64,000 bases of DNA from Scheffersomyces stipitis CBS 6054 (taxonomy: Eukaryota; Ascomycota; Pichiomycetes; Serinales; Debaryomycetaceae): NCBI RefSeq assembly GCF_000209165.1, contig NC_009042.1, forward strand, positions 310,001-374,000, written 5' to 3'. The notes beneath the pieces are model-generated. The model searched no databases. It saw only the letters and a list, made by a program, of their open reading frames with translations, and was not told where the DNA came from. The translations under genes were made by a program, and so were the position numbers. Every line of letters begins with the position of its first letter. Position 1 is the stretch's first letter. Below are positions 51,096 to 62,000 of this stretch, piece after piece.

Positions 51096-52286
51096 ATGCA
51101 CAAAACAGATAAGCTCACAGTGACACCTTTGGCCAAGACTGCCTTCGGAGCTTCCGTGGAGCTACCAGATTACGCCAACAACGATCCCGCCAACCTCAAC
51201 GACGACGACTTCGAGCAACTTTTCAATGCTGTTCACGAAAACTTGGTAGTGGTCATTCCCGGCCAGGCTGAGCTTCCACCCAAGTCTCAGTACTTGCTAA
51301 CCAAGCGTTTTGACCCTACTTTGCCCGAACCAAAGGATGTAGCCGGTGCCTCTTACGGCCACGGCAAGGAATTCAGACATAGTCAGTCTGTCTTAAGAAA
51401 AGACGGTACTTCTGTCAAGTCGCAGCCCCAAGTTCAAATTTTGGGCCAGGGTGTTTTTGAAGCCGGCGAGCCAGGTAATGACAACGACGAAACGATCAAG
51501 TTGACGCATCCTTCACATACCACTTTCCACCATACCCCCTTGACCGAGGATGAGATCAAGAACGAACACAAAACCCGCTTCTACAGATGGCACATCGACT
51601 CGGCGCTCTACGACTTGTCGCCTCCGGTTGTTACCACCCTTTTAGGAATCAAGGTTCCACCGGCTACGCAGACTCAAACCATTGACTATGCTGATGGTTC
51701 AGGCGACGTTTTGGAGTTGACTCAGGGAGCCACTTGCTTTGTCAGTGGAGCTCGTGCCTTTAAGAACTTGAGCGAAGAAGATAAGCAATTTGCTTTAAAT
51801 ACCACTGTAGAATACGCTCCTCACCCGTACATCTTTATTTCGCCAGCTGGTGCCACTTCCGATGGCTTAACGATGGTTTCTGAAGGAAAGGAATTTGCCT
51901 TCGACAAGTTACCAGAATGGGAAGAGTCTAAGATCAAGAAGTTGCCCATGGTCTGGACCAATCCAGTCACCAAGGAACCCCATTTGCAATTACACGGTTG
52001 CTGTTTGTACAAGATGCACACCAAGAAGGAAGACGGTAGTGTAGAAACTATTGATTTGGTTGAGGCCCGTGAAAAGGCTCATAAGTTGATGAGACCTTCT
52101 ATTGCACCCAGTGAAGTTTTGGCACATTCTTGGAAACAGGGTGACCTTGTCATCTTCTTTAACAGAGGAGTGTGGCACTCTGTGACTGGTGAATTTAAGG
52201 GTGTTGGAGCTGAAGGTAAGGACGAAAGAAGATTGATGCACCAATGCAACATTGCAAGTAGCAATGATCCTATCTGCGTGAGATAA
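51096..52286 (+). CDS. XAN1: Alpha-ketoglutarate-dependent xanthine dioxygenase (XanA-type)
   Basis: 396 residues from the ATG at 51096 (MHKTDKLTVTPLAKTAFGAS); the longer frame upstream opens only at a GTG. TauD-type Fe(II)/2-oxoglutarate oxygenase. The motif FYRWHIDSALYD gives metal ligands His166 and Asp168, the distal ligand is His361 in RGVWHSVTG, and an Arg (378 or 379) binds 2-oxoglutarate. FYRWHID and SPPVVTTLLGIKVP are characteristic of fungal XanA, which oxidises xanthine to urate in fungi lacking or supplementing xanthine dehydrogenase. It therefore feeds purine catabolism for nitrogen. It is divergent from QNS1. Confidence 0.87.
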   Translation: MHKTDKLTVTPLAKTAFGASVELPDYANNDPANLNDDDFEQLFNAVHENLVVVIPGQAELPPKSQYLLTKRFDPTLPEPKDVAGASYGHGKEFRHSQSVLRKDGTSVKSQPQVQILGQGVFEAGEPGNDNDETIKLTHPSHTTFHHTPLTEDEIKNEHKTRFYRWHIDSALYDLSPPVVTTLLGIKVPPATQTQTIDYADGSGDVLELTQGATCFVSGARAFKNLSEEDKQFALNTTVEYAPHPYIFISPAGATSDGLTMVSEGKEFAFDKLPEWEESKIKKLPMVWTNPVTKEPHLQLHGCCLYKMHTKKEDGSVETIDLVEAREKAHKLMRPSIAPSEVLAHSWKQGDLVIFFNRGVWHSVTGEFKGVGAEGKDERRLMHQCNIASSNDPICVR

Positions 52287-52839
52287 AGATGTTCATATGG
52301 TATATATTTTTGGCAATAAAAGGTAACGAGAAAACATAGTAGAAGTAGTAGAAGTAGAAGTAGAAGTGCTATTGGTGTAATACGAGTTATATAGAAACAA
52401 AGAAATATGTACTATAACCACAATCAATTAACAATGTTCTATCTAAATTCCCTAAAAACATATAATTGCTTTCATCAATAATACTTTGCACGAAATCTCG
52501 CAGAATGGGTGCAAAAAGCGCTACTACTAGCGAGCGGAATCAGGAATACCGAGCCAAAGCGCAAATTGCTGAGAGCAGACCCAACAACACCCAGCAATTG
52601 CACACAAAGAAACTATAACAATTTATATTGTTCACTCAAATTAAAAAATAACTAAACACTCTTGGGCTACTTGATTCTACCACTTTATCATCACCGTGTA
52701 CGTTATCACATGCTATACGACCCAGCTCAGCCGATTCTGTATCACGTGACCACATAACACCTATATCTGTGTGAGTCTCTATTCTATTCTCCAACTTTTC
52801 TTCAGCTCCTTTTCCACCGCCACTTCACCCCTTTCTGCC
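52287..52839. other. PAH1 upstream region
   Basis: 0.55 kb containing the XAN1 3' end, an AGAAGT-rich microsatellite near 52340-52365, a TGGGTGCAAA motif at 52506-52515 and an E-box at 52741-52750. No supported ORF. Confidence 0.55.
52741..52750. promoter_or_regulatory. E-box upstream of PAH1
   Basis: ATCACGTGAC stands 90 bp before the PAH1 ATG, a good match to the Cbf1-type RTCACGTG consensus. Confidence 0.5.
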
Positions 52840-55539
52840 ATGCAATACGTCGGCAAAGTTGGAGGATACGTCTACAACCAGTGGAATTCGCTCAATCCTC
52901 TGACGCTTTCCGGTGCGATTGACATCATTGTAGTAGAACAGCCGGACGGGACGCTCCACTGTTCGCCGTGGCATGTTAGGTTTGGGAAGTTCCAAATCAT
53001 CAAGCCGCTGCAGAAAAAGATCGATTTGTATGTCAATGACGTGAAGACGGATTTGCCCATGAAGTTGGGTGATGGTGGAGAAGGATTTTTTGTGTTTGAA
53101 ACCGACAGCCGTGATGGGTTATCCCAGAGCGTGTTGACATCTCCGGTTATATCGCCAGTTTCTTCGGCATCCACGTCTCCAATTGGTTCTCCACAACTGT
53201 CTGGTATCGGAGAAGATGATATTGGGCGGGCAGAGCCGGAATTACTCGATTTAAACGCGAACTCCGTCGATATTGAAGACAAGATCAAACTTTCCGATGA
53301 GCCTTCGCCAGTACTTGCTGGGTCTTCACCGAAAGCTGCAACTCCGACACCATCGTTGCAGTCCAAGACGTTTGAAAAAGTGAGGAAAATCACCCAAAAG
53401 TTGAACATACCCTCAAAGATCGACATCAACGGCGATATCGTTTTGGACATGGACGGTTATAAGCCCAACGCCCAGAAGAACATCGACAACTCCGACGAGT
53501 TGTTCAAGAAGATATTTTTACAGGAGATAAAGGATTCGTCGGCTGTACACGGGAGCAACACCAATAGCGCCAGTAACAGCCATAGTAACAGTAGTGCTAA
53601 TGTCCTCGGAGAGGGAGAGGAGGAGCTTTCTTCCCTCTGGGAACAGTTCGTCAGTAAAGACAAAAATGGCAATATTCGTATTTTGAATAGAGATCACTTA
53701 TCACCGATGGAAGACGATTTGATGTCGGTCGAAGGCTTGGTTAGTGAGAACGAAGATGACGCCCAGTCGTTGAGAACCTCTGCCTCTGTTATAACCTCCA
53801 ATACTGGTAGCAACACAGGAGATGGATCTCTTCCCAGTTCCAGTAGTGAGTCAAGTAAAACATACTTCAAAACTCTTCGGTTGACTTCTGAACAGATGCA
53901 GAAAATGAAGTTGCATTATGGTGAAAACAAGTTGACGTTCAAACTCAGCGAAGGTACGGCTCAGATTGAGTCTTATTTGTATCTCTGGAGGGCCACTACA
54001 CCAATAGTAATCTCGGATATCGATGGAACCATCACCAAGTCCGATGCCTTGGGCCATGTGCTTAACTTGTTCGGTAAGGATTGGACCCATCCTGGTGTAG
54101 CTACTCTTTTCACCGACATCAAAGCCAACGGGTACAACATTATATATCTTACCGCAAGGTCGGTAGGCCAAGCCGATACTACCAGACAATATTTACGTGG
54201 CATTGTACAAGACAATGGCGTGAAATTGCCTCAGGGACCGGTCATTCTTTCTCCCGATCGAACCATGGCCGCCTTGCGTCGAGAAGTCATCTTGAAGAAG
54301 CCAGAAGTGTTTAAGATGGCGTGTTTGAACGATATCAAAAGTCTCTATTTCCACAGTGATCAGTTCGCAGAGCCAGAAGATGACGAGAGAACGCCTTTCT
54401 ACGCGGGTTTCGGCAACAGAATCACCGACGCTATAAGCTACAGATCGGTGAAGATTCCCAGTCACAGAATATTCACTATCAATCCCAATGGAGAAGTCCA
54501 TATGGAATTGTTGGAGTTGGCCGGTTACAAGTCGTCGTATTTACATATCGGAGAGTTGGTCGACCAATTTTTCCCTCCAATCAAACAGGTTTCGTCCCTG
54601 GACTCGTATTGGAATGACAACCAGTTGCACGAATACATGAGCAACTTGAACCATTCCGATACGAACGATGTTTCTTGCGGTGCTGGTTCTCCCAGACTGC
54701 CTGGTTCACCTCGAAGCCTCAACGAGGAAGGCTTCAGAGACTTCCAAACTGAAGAGAAGTTCAACGACGTCAACTATTGGCGAGAGCCACTTAGTTTCAG
54801 CGATTTGAGCGATCTTGATGATGAAGAAACAGCAACACCAGAACCTCCTAAATCGCCAGGTCTATTGCTGTTGCGCTCATTCACTTCTGACTCTGAAAAT
54901 ATATACGATGAGAAGAAAGCTGCTACAAATCCAGAACTTAATGAAACCCGTACTCGTTCCAGGGCTTCCTCAAGTCCACCAGAACGCCCTACTTCAGTCT
55001 CGTCATTTACTTCCCCGTTGAAGAATTTCATGATGTTCGGAAGCAAAGGCAACGACATCGACGACGATGACGACTACACTGAAGTCAAAGACAATAATAG
55101 CCCCAGAAAGTCACAACTCATCTCCAAACTAGCCAATGCACGTGACGACTCTTTGCTAGACGATGGAGTTCATGATTCAGACTACACTGCTGAAGAGGAT
55201 CTCGATGACGATGACGATTACACTGACGACGATTACGATGAAGATGAAGATGATGACTATGAAGATGACGACGATTACGATGAAGAAGAAGAAGAGGAAG
55301 ACTACGATGAGGAAGAAGACTTCGATGAGGAGGACATAGATGATGATGACATCGATGAAGATGACGGGCTACCAGAAGAAGTTCAACAGAAGTTGTCTAT
55401 CACAGAAAACAGCAACACCAAATCCAAAGTCACCATTAACAATAATAGCAGTATCGAAAAGAGAAAAGCATCATGTGACCCTCCCCAATTAGGCTTGGAT
55501 CACGCTAGTGGTTTTGTCAAAGCCAGCAATATTCGCTAG
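52840..55539 (+). CDS. PAH1: Phosphatidate phosphatase, lipin family
   Basis: 899 residues (S. cerevisiae Pah1 862) from the ATG at 52840; codons further upstream start only at a GTG. The N-terminus MQYVGKVGGYVYNQWNSLNP and GAIDIIVVEQPDG is the lipin N-domain with its amphipathic membrane-binding helix. The HAD catalytic motif is DIDGT at 393-397 (Asp393, Asp395) followed by ITKSDALGHVLN. A very acidic tail (about 770-860, long Asp/Glu runs) is expected for Nem1-Spo7 recruitment. Pah1 makes diacylglycerol from phosphatidate at the ER/nuclear envelope and represses phospholipid genes. Confidence 0.96.
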   Translation: MQYVGKVGGYVYNQWNSLNPLTLSGAIDIIVVEQPDGTLHCSPWHVRFGKFQIIKPLQKKIDLYVNDVKTDLPMKLGDGGEGFFVFETDSRDGLSQSVLTSPVISPVSSASTSPIGSPQLSGIGEDDIGRAEPELLDLNANSVDIEDKIKLSDEPSPVLAGSSPKAATPTPSLQSKTFEKVRKITQKLNIPSKIDINGDIVLDMDGYKPNAQKNIDNSDELFKKIFLQEIKDSSAVHGSNTNSASNSHSNSSANVLGEGEEELSSLWEQFVSKDKNGNIRILNRDHLSPMEDDLMSVEGLVSENEDDAQSLRTSASVITSNTGSNTGDGSLPSSSSESSKTYFKTLRLTSEQMQKMKLHYGENKLTFKLSEGTAQIESYLYLWRATTPIVISDIDGTITKSDALGHVLNLFGKDWTHPGVATLFTDIKANGYNIIYLTARSVGQADTTRQYLRGIVQDNGVKLPQGPVILSPDRTMAALRREVILKKPEVFKMACLNDIKSLYFHSDQFAEPEDDERTPFYAGFGNRITDAISYRSVKIPSHRIFTINPNGEVHMELLELAGYKSSYLHIGELVDQFFPPIKQVSSLDSYWNDNQLHEYMSNLNHSDTNDVSCGAGSPRLPGSPRSLNEEGFRDFQTEEKFNDVNYWREPLSFSDLSDLDDEETATPEPPKSPGLLLLRSFTSDSENIYDEKKAATNPELNETRTRSRASSSPPERPTSVSSFTSPLKNFMMFGSKGNDIDDDDDYTEVKDNNSPRKSQLISKLANARDDSLLDDGVHDSDYTAEEDLDDDDDYTDDDYDEDEDDDYEDDDDYDEEEEEEDYDEEEDFDEEDIDDDDIDEDDGLPEEVQQKLSITENSNTKSKVTINNNSSIEKRKASCDPPQLGLDHASGFVKASNIR

Positions 55540-56191
55540 ATAGAAGAGTATTATAAGGAAAGCAACAAGTACATAGAAGTCGAGTGACACTTAGCAAAAT
55601 AGCTGCGAAACTACAAAACCATTCGCTCGCACATCCATATAGAAAGTAGATCTCTACAAATATCTAATAACGCTTTGTTAATTAAGTTCTGAATTCACTC
55701 TATTTTATACTGAATATATATGATGATGATAAACAGTGCTATATTTTTGTGTATTCAGAGTCTTTTAGTCAGTTGGCAGCCGTTTCTGTAGTATCTCTAT
55801 ATACAGTACTTCCGTGCAGATCAAACGGGATCAAAAACGTGGTACTTGCCTTTCCATATAAATAGCTTATTTTGAAGTCTTTACAATGAACCTTTAAATG
55901 GATTTGTAAAAGGATTATACTTACCAATACTGCTGTAATCAAAAGTATACTCGCCTCTGTAGGTTTGACTGAAAATAGAAGCAAAATGAATCTAGAAATG
56001 CATGCCAAGAATTTGCACATGAACTATTTTTATACAGGATAAGATTTAGCTATCGTATTTCATTCTGTATTCGAACCAAAAAGCTTATTCGAAAAACTTT
56101 TCTTCGAATTCAAAGTAGAGTTTATTTTTTCGTACTATTCTTTGTTCCTTTTGGACGTTACTTTATAGTACTTTTCTTCAGGTTGGACGGG
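55540..56191. other. Intergenic region before the first beta-mannosyltransferase
   Basis: 0.65 kb, AT-rich. Nothing recognised apart from a TATATATGATGATGA stretch near 55718. An antisense frame at 55769-56020 is unsupported. Confidence 0.5.
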
Positions 56192-58330
56192 ATGTTTCGC
56201 CGCCAGGGCAGACTTTTCGTCCTCGTTGTGGCGTTCCTAGCAACATTAGTGATCTTGCATTTAGTTTCTTGGAATGATAAACTAGACATTAGAAATAAGG
56301 TTCTCAAGCAGAAGAATTCTGGACACGTTCAACCAAATAGTGCTGAAGTTCCCCGAAATCCTGGCTTGAAAACAAATCCAAAGTCTTCGAAGTCTTCTAT
56401 CGGTCACAAGACAGTTCAACGAGGCGATGTCATCTCCAAATATGTTGGAAAAAGCAAATTGATAGTGTTTCCTAAAGCATTTGAAGAGTCTGACCCAAAG
56501 AAGCTATATAAATTCTATTCATCACTGTTCGACGAACTGCCTCCGCGGTGGAGCAAAATCATCAGATTTCTGGATCCTTCGCAAAAGACTGATCCTCTCA
56601 GTAACTCCATAAAGAATTTGAAGTACCACAAACATCCAGTCCAGCTGTTTAATGCATTCGCTGATATAGAAGGAAATATGGAGAAATGTGGATTACTCGA
56701 AAATAAGTACGAAATTGAAGTGCTGAGAAGCGCAATGAAAAGCAAGTCTTTGAAAAAGATTGTACAGAAGTGGGTCAATGACAACTCCACATACTTCCAG
56801 GAAATAAACGAGTTCTTCCATACTCCTCTCCAGCAGCAACTCAAAGAGGGTAGTGTTGATCAGCATTGGTTTAGATTGGCTGGATCATCAGTATGGTTAG
56901 AACAATATGGAATTCATTTCATGGTCTCAAGAATTATTTATGCCGAAAACAAAGATAGAGGTACGCCAAACTTGTCTGTGATCTACGCTCAAGCTTATGA
57001 TGAAAATTGGAAAGAAGTAGAAGACTTAGAGTTGGTCGTTCCTACAAATAACCCAAACTTAAACCTTGACTCCAATGATCCCCCTCATTTTAGATTGCAA
57101 TTACCTCAGATCTTGCCTATACCAATTCACCTTGATAAAGAACGTCAATGGCCCGGATTTTATGGTGCTGAAGATCCTCGAATTATCGCTGTGAAAAATG
57201 CAAGAGGTTTCGAGGAGCCTTTAGTTTTCTATAACTCCTACCATGGAAAAGTTGTGAACATCGAGGAAATCGATGAAGGTAAATCAACTGCTCATCTTCT
57301 ATTCTCGAGAAATATGTTCATGGCTTGGCCATTCCAGACTCAAAGAGGGAAATACAATGTTCAAGACTTACCCTCGAAATACCACAACAACATATTCACA
57401 AGGGTGTTGGAAATAAAAGAAGCAAATAAAGAAAGAGAAGGAAAACAAAAGAACTGGACCCCATTCATTAGCAGCCAGGATAGGAAGAGTTTCGGTTTTG
57501 ACAAATACATCTATATGAGTATTAGGCTTGATCATTTGCAAATTTTGAGGTGCCCAGTAGTAGGTGGAAGTGACCAATTCGTGACCGAATGTGAGGAGGT
57601 ATACCTATTAAACCCAGAGAAGTCCAACAACGACGGAGTCGGTCCATTGAGAGGTGGATCACAATTTGTAAACATTAACGACATGCTTGAGTCATATTCT
57701 GAGCTTCCAGAAGTTAGAAAACTTATAGATGGCATTCCAAAAGGAAGGGAGCTTTGGTTTTCTTTCGCCAGAGCGAATCTAGAATATTGCGGCTGTGGTG
57801 TAAAGATGTATAGACCTAATTTGGTTGTGGTGGTCAAGGATGGCAATCAGTACAAGATTAGTCATGTCAGTTCCTTCGTTGATTTGGCGGTCGAGCAGCT
57901 TGGCTGGATTTTGAAGGAATCTGATAACTACTGTCCGGAGAATGATGGTTCGGTCATGATTCCTAATGGTATTGCGTCTTGGACCCTTCGAGAAAATGGT
58001 GAAAAGAAAAAACTTGATGACTACTTGACGTTGAGTTATTCTCTTGCAGATGCTACAGTTGAAATTATTCACATCAGAGGGGTTCTTAAAGCACTACTTG
58101 GTCTTGACTCCAAAAATAATGACTACAAGCTCTTTGAGAAGTCAAGCGCACCCGATGCTAAGACCGTGGGTTACAACAATGACAATATAGATTGTGCTTT
58201 GGAGAACTCTAAGCAATACTGTCAGGCATTTGGCGAAAAAGAGAAAAAGAAGATGGAGCTGAGGGTGAAGCCTGAAGACAAACAAGGACAAGATGGAAAG
58301 GAATCCGAATCACAGGAACAGAAAGAGTGA
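56192..58330 (+). CDS. Beta-mannosyltransferase, BMT/WRY family (GT91)
   Basis: 712 residues from the ATG at 56192; the open frame begins three codons earlier at a TTG. Type II membrane topology: short basic N-terminus (MFRRQGR), one helix at about 8-27, lumenal catalytic part. Family blocks shared with the downstream paralogue: RLAGSSVWLEQYGIHFMVSR (from about 228), FYGAEDPRI (about 322), QKNWTPF, GPLRGGSQ (about 483), ANLEYCGCG (about 530) and MYRPNLVVVVKD. In Candida such enzymes add beta-1,2-mannose to cell-wall mannan or phospholipomannan in the Golgi. The C-terminus has a Lys/Glu-rich tail of about 30 residues. Family call is from remembered motifs. Confidence 0.82.
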   Translation: MFRRQGRLFVLVVAFLATLVILHLVSWNDKLDIRNKVLKQKNSGHVQPNSAEVPRNPGLKTNPKSSKSSIGHKTVQRGDVISKYVGKSKLIVFPKAFEESDPKKLYKFYSSLFDELPPRWSKIIRFLDPSQKTDPLSNSIKNLKYHKHPVQLFNAFADIEGNMEKCGLLENKYEIEVLRSAMKSKSLKKIVQKWVNDNSTYFQEINEFFHTPLQQQLKEGSVDQHWFRLAGSSVWLEQYGIHFMVSRIIYAENKDRGTPNLSVIYAQAYDENWKEVEDLELVVPTNNPNLNLDSNDPPHFRLQLPQILPIPIHLDKERQWPGFYGAEDPRIIAVKNARGFEEPLVFYNSYHGKVVNIEEIDEGKSTAHLLFSRNMFMAWPFQTQRGKYNVQDLPSKYHNNIFTRVLEIKEANKEREGKQKNWTPFISSQDRKSFGFDKYIYMSIRLDHLQILRCPVVGGSDQFVTECEEVYLLNPEKSNNDGVGPLRGGSQFVNINDMLESYSELPEVRKLIDGIPKGRELWFSFARANLEYCGCGVKMYRPNLVVVVKDGNQYKISHVSSFVDLAVEQLGWILKESDNYCPENDGSVMIPNGIASWTLRENGEKKKLDDYLTLSYSLADATVEIIHIRGVLKALLGLDSKNNDYKLFEKSSAPDAKTVGYNNDNIDCALENSKQYCQAFGEKEKKKMELRVKPEDKQGQDGKESESQEQKE

Positions 58331-59059
58331 GAGAAGAAAATAACCACAATATGAAAAGATCAAGAAAGTAAAATAGTAACTAAGAGATTACCCAACCGGA
58401 ATATCAATCAAATTTGGAACTGGGTGCAAAGAGCTGAAGCAGGATAAAATCGAAATATACTATCATAGAAGCATTAGAGCATATATATACATTTATAATT
58501 AACGTTTTTAATTAGCAACAAAGCCGTACAATATTGAGTGATTGAGAAACATCAAAGTTTGACTGAATATGTATGACATCTCAGACAACTCTCCTCATTT
58601 CAACAAATATTTACATTCGTCATCATTCCGGATTTTGCACCCATTCCTTCCTGGAACAGTCGTCCTTCTACCAGGACCGCAGTATATTCTTGACAGGTGC
58701 ACTACCAGCGTCTTTCCGATGCATTGCGAGATCTTGAATCGCGTTTTGTAGAAATGAACTTTTCCTTCTGCTGTACAAAAATTGATAACCGTTGCTTATT
58801 GAATAATCCTGTTTGGCTTTTTGTTCTATTCATTTAAGATAATCAACTTCTTTCTTTTTTGTTTGTCAGTGTCAAAACTGCCTATTCTACAATTGAATGG
58901 TTCAATTCTTTGTACGATCTCAGAACCAGTCACGTGAACGGGTAATCGATAGACATTTAATTCTAGAGAAAGTGGTATTTTTTTACAGTTGAGATCCACT
59001 TTCCATTCAGTTCAATTTGGATCAAGTTGTTGGCAGAAATCTCCAAATTCATAACGGCA
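58331..59059. other. Intergenic region between the two beta-mannosyltransferase genes
   Basis: 0.73 kb. Contains TGGGTGCAAA at 58421-58430 and its inverse at 58634-58643, and an E-box GTCACGTGA at 58929-58937, about 125 bp before the next ATG. No supported ORF. Confidence 0.55.
58929..58937. promoter_or_regulatory. E-box upstream of the second beta-mannosyltransferase
   Basis: GTCACGTGA matches the Cbf1-type consensus RTCACGTG about 125 bp before the ATG at 59060. Confidence 0.45.
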
Positions 59060-62000
59060 ATGCTTAGTCGCAGGCATAAATACCAGAGGTTGTTCAGGAT
59101 ACGACGAGGGCTAGTTGTCCGAGTCTTTTTGCCGGCTACGCTACTTCTCTTATGGTTGATGGTCATGTTCAATACCCACATAAATTATGACCATGACTCA
59201 ATTACAGCTAACTTTAGAGACGCTTTCCATAGAGGTTCCAGTTTCTGGTTATTGCCACAGTGGATGTCTACCAACAAGATGATATTTCCGAAGGGGCTTC
59301 CCATTGACAACCTCCAGGAGTTTGTGGATAAAAATCCAGTGTTCTTTGACAAGCATTTGACTGGAAACCCAAAGTTGGAGAAAGCAGAAGCTGTTGATTC
59401 TTCTTTGCACCAGATGCAAGCAGCATATTTTCCTCATAATGTCACTCTTTTCAACAGCAATCGTAGCATAGATCACGACTTGTACCAGTGTGATACGCAT
59501 TTGATGGACCATATTCAGATTCAAGTCGATGAGGCCCAGAACTTGGACGTTCTGCTCAGAATTATCCTAAGAAGCTTGGTGAAAGACATAGAAAAAAACA
59601 AAAATCCGTACTACAAGGAGTTGTCTCCCTTCTTTCTCTCTGAGTTGAAATTGCAGATCAAACACAACGTGGTAGAAAAGTACTGGTACCGTTTGGCTGG
59701 CTCTTCCGTATGGCTTGAAGAATATGGCGTCCACTTCATGATATCCAGAGTCTTGTACAGTCCTAAAGGGATCAGAAACCAACCGACAATATCGTTGACG
59801 TATGCACAACTTTATGATAAAGACTGGAATGAAATGGTCAACACGCGATTAGTTGTTCCATCCAATAATATGCGCAAGCCCGATCTCGAGGAAAACATCA
59901 TCCCTGATCCACCTTCTAAGAAAGTTCAGTCTTCTAAGTCTAACAGAAAGGACAAGAATCAGTTCAAGGTTTTGGATTTCCCCAGCTTTCTTCCGATTCC
60001 ATTCTGGCACGATTACGACAATACTGTAGGTAAATACTATGGTCCCGAAGACCCTCGAATCATATTGGTGAATAACAAATTGGGCTACCAAGAGCCTCTT
60101 ATAGTGTTTAATGCTTATCACCGTAAGTTGGCTCTTTTTGATGACGATCTAGACGATAGGCTTTTAATGAAAATCAAGTTCTACAGATCCATGTTCATCT
60201 GTTGGCCCTGGCAGTTCCAGCGAGGTAAAGAGAATGTAGATGGAATGCCTGATCCAGAGTATGATGAGCATTTCTACAATAGAGTTACAGAACTACAGAT
60301 CAAGAATTTACCACGTCAAACGACACAGAAGAACTGGACACCGCTTGTAAGTGAAATGGAAAGAAGAACTCACTCTTCAGGTTCATTTGTATATGATACT
60401 CATATCAATTTTATCTATAGATGGGCCAACTTGGAGATGTTGAGATGTAACTTAGAAAGCGGTGTATGTGGCTTCACCTATAGGCTCAACGATAGATTGG
60501 CACCGCGTTCGTCTGTTGGACCATTGAGAGGAGGAACTCAATTGATAAACATCAATAACTTGATTAGGTCCCAACTTTCAGAGTTCAATATGGAGACAAT
60601 ATTACCCAATAATAGGGAGATTTGGTTAGGTTTTGCAAGAGCTCACTTGGATAGATGTGGCTGTGGAAGTGTGATGTATCGTCCTAACTTGGTAATTGTA
60701 GTTAAAGATAGAGTTGAAATTCCACCAGAAGTCAGTTTCTTTGGAGGGGAAAAGCCTGAGACCATGCACAGAGATTTCTATAAGCTCAGTCATGTGAGTT
60801 CATCGATTTCGTTTGATATGCCAGTTCTTGGTTGGGATTTATCCAATCCACGAATTCTCTGTACTGGAGCAAATATCTTGATTCCCAATGGGATTTCTTC
60901 GTGGAATTTAAAGTCGTTGACGGCGGATGGAAATGGAGGTTGGACAGCAGATGATTATATGACAATATCCTTGTCTGTTGGAGACTTCACTGTTCATAAG
61001 ATTAACATCAAGGGCTTACTAAATGAAGTTTTCAAATTAAGTGACAAGACGCTATTCCTTCCTTCAGTTGTTCAAGATGACGTACTTGATATGAAAAAGG
61101 CTCTAAGCAATTTGCAGATTCCTGATCCTATAAATGCTAGTGATCAATGTCCATTCCAAGGATTCAATAACGACAATGTCATCTGTGCAATGCAGAGCTC
61201 CAGGGACTTCTGTATGGATTATGGCTTTGAACAGGTCAAGCTCTTTAGTCAGAACTACAATGTTTACAAAGACTTTGATTTCATTCACAATGAGTACGAC
61301 GAACTGGACAAGTCTGAGTACGAATTGTACGAAGAAGAGGTCGAGGAAGAAAGAATGAGAGATATGATCAACAATTATCAGGGGGGACGGTTTGCTGGTG
61401 TTGCTTATGATTTCGATGACCATCACGCTATTTCGGGAGCAGAGCTTAAATCTCCTAAGAAGCTAATTGATACCTCCAAGCCAGCCGCTCCTTTGGCACC
61501 TGTGGACGATGGAAAGCCAATGGATGAAGTTGTTACCAATTTGGACTTGAATCGAAAGCCGAACGACGAAAGTGGTAAAATGACTTCTAAAACTGAGGAT
61601 AAGCAAACCAAGGGTACAACGAAAAAGAAAACTAATCTGAAAGCAAGTGAAAAGTATTCGGATTCTAAAACTAAAGGAAAAGGTACTTTAAAAAAGCCGG
61701 ATCCAGAAGTGGAGACAAAGGCTACAAAGAAGGATAAAGGTAAGAAGAAGGCAGCACCACCGAAGGCTCTGGAAGAAAAAGATGATGGTAAAGAGCTTTC
61801 TACTAAGAAAGCTGCTCCTAAGAAAGCTGCTCCTAAGAAAGCTGTTCCTAAGAAAGCTGCCCCTAAGAAAGCTGCTCCTGAGAAGAAGACTTCATCCAAG
61901 AAGACTCCCAAAAAGCCTGCTGCTTCTGATTATGAGGATAAGAAAGCAGTAAAGGAAGTGACCAAGAAGAAGACCAGTGCAAAACCAACGGTGCCAAAGA

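Noticed and set aside
52771..52839. N-terminal extension of PAH1
   Set aside because: Opens at GTG; the lipin N-terminus MQYVGK starts at 52840.
61423..61911. 162-codon minus-strand ORF with repeated Phe-Leu-Gly-Ala-Ala units resembling a hydrophobic membrane protein
   Set aside because: Antisense of the KKAAP repeats and Lys-rich tail of the second mannosyltransferase.
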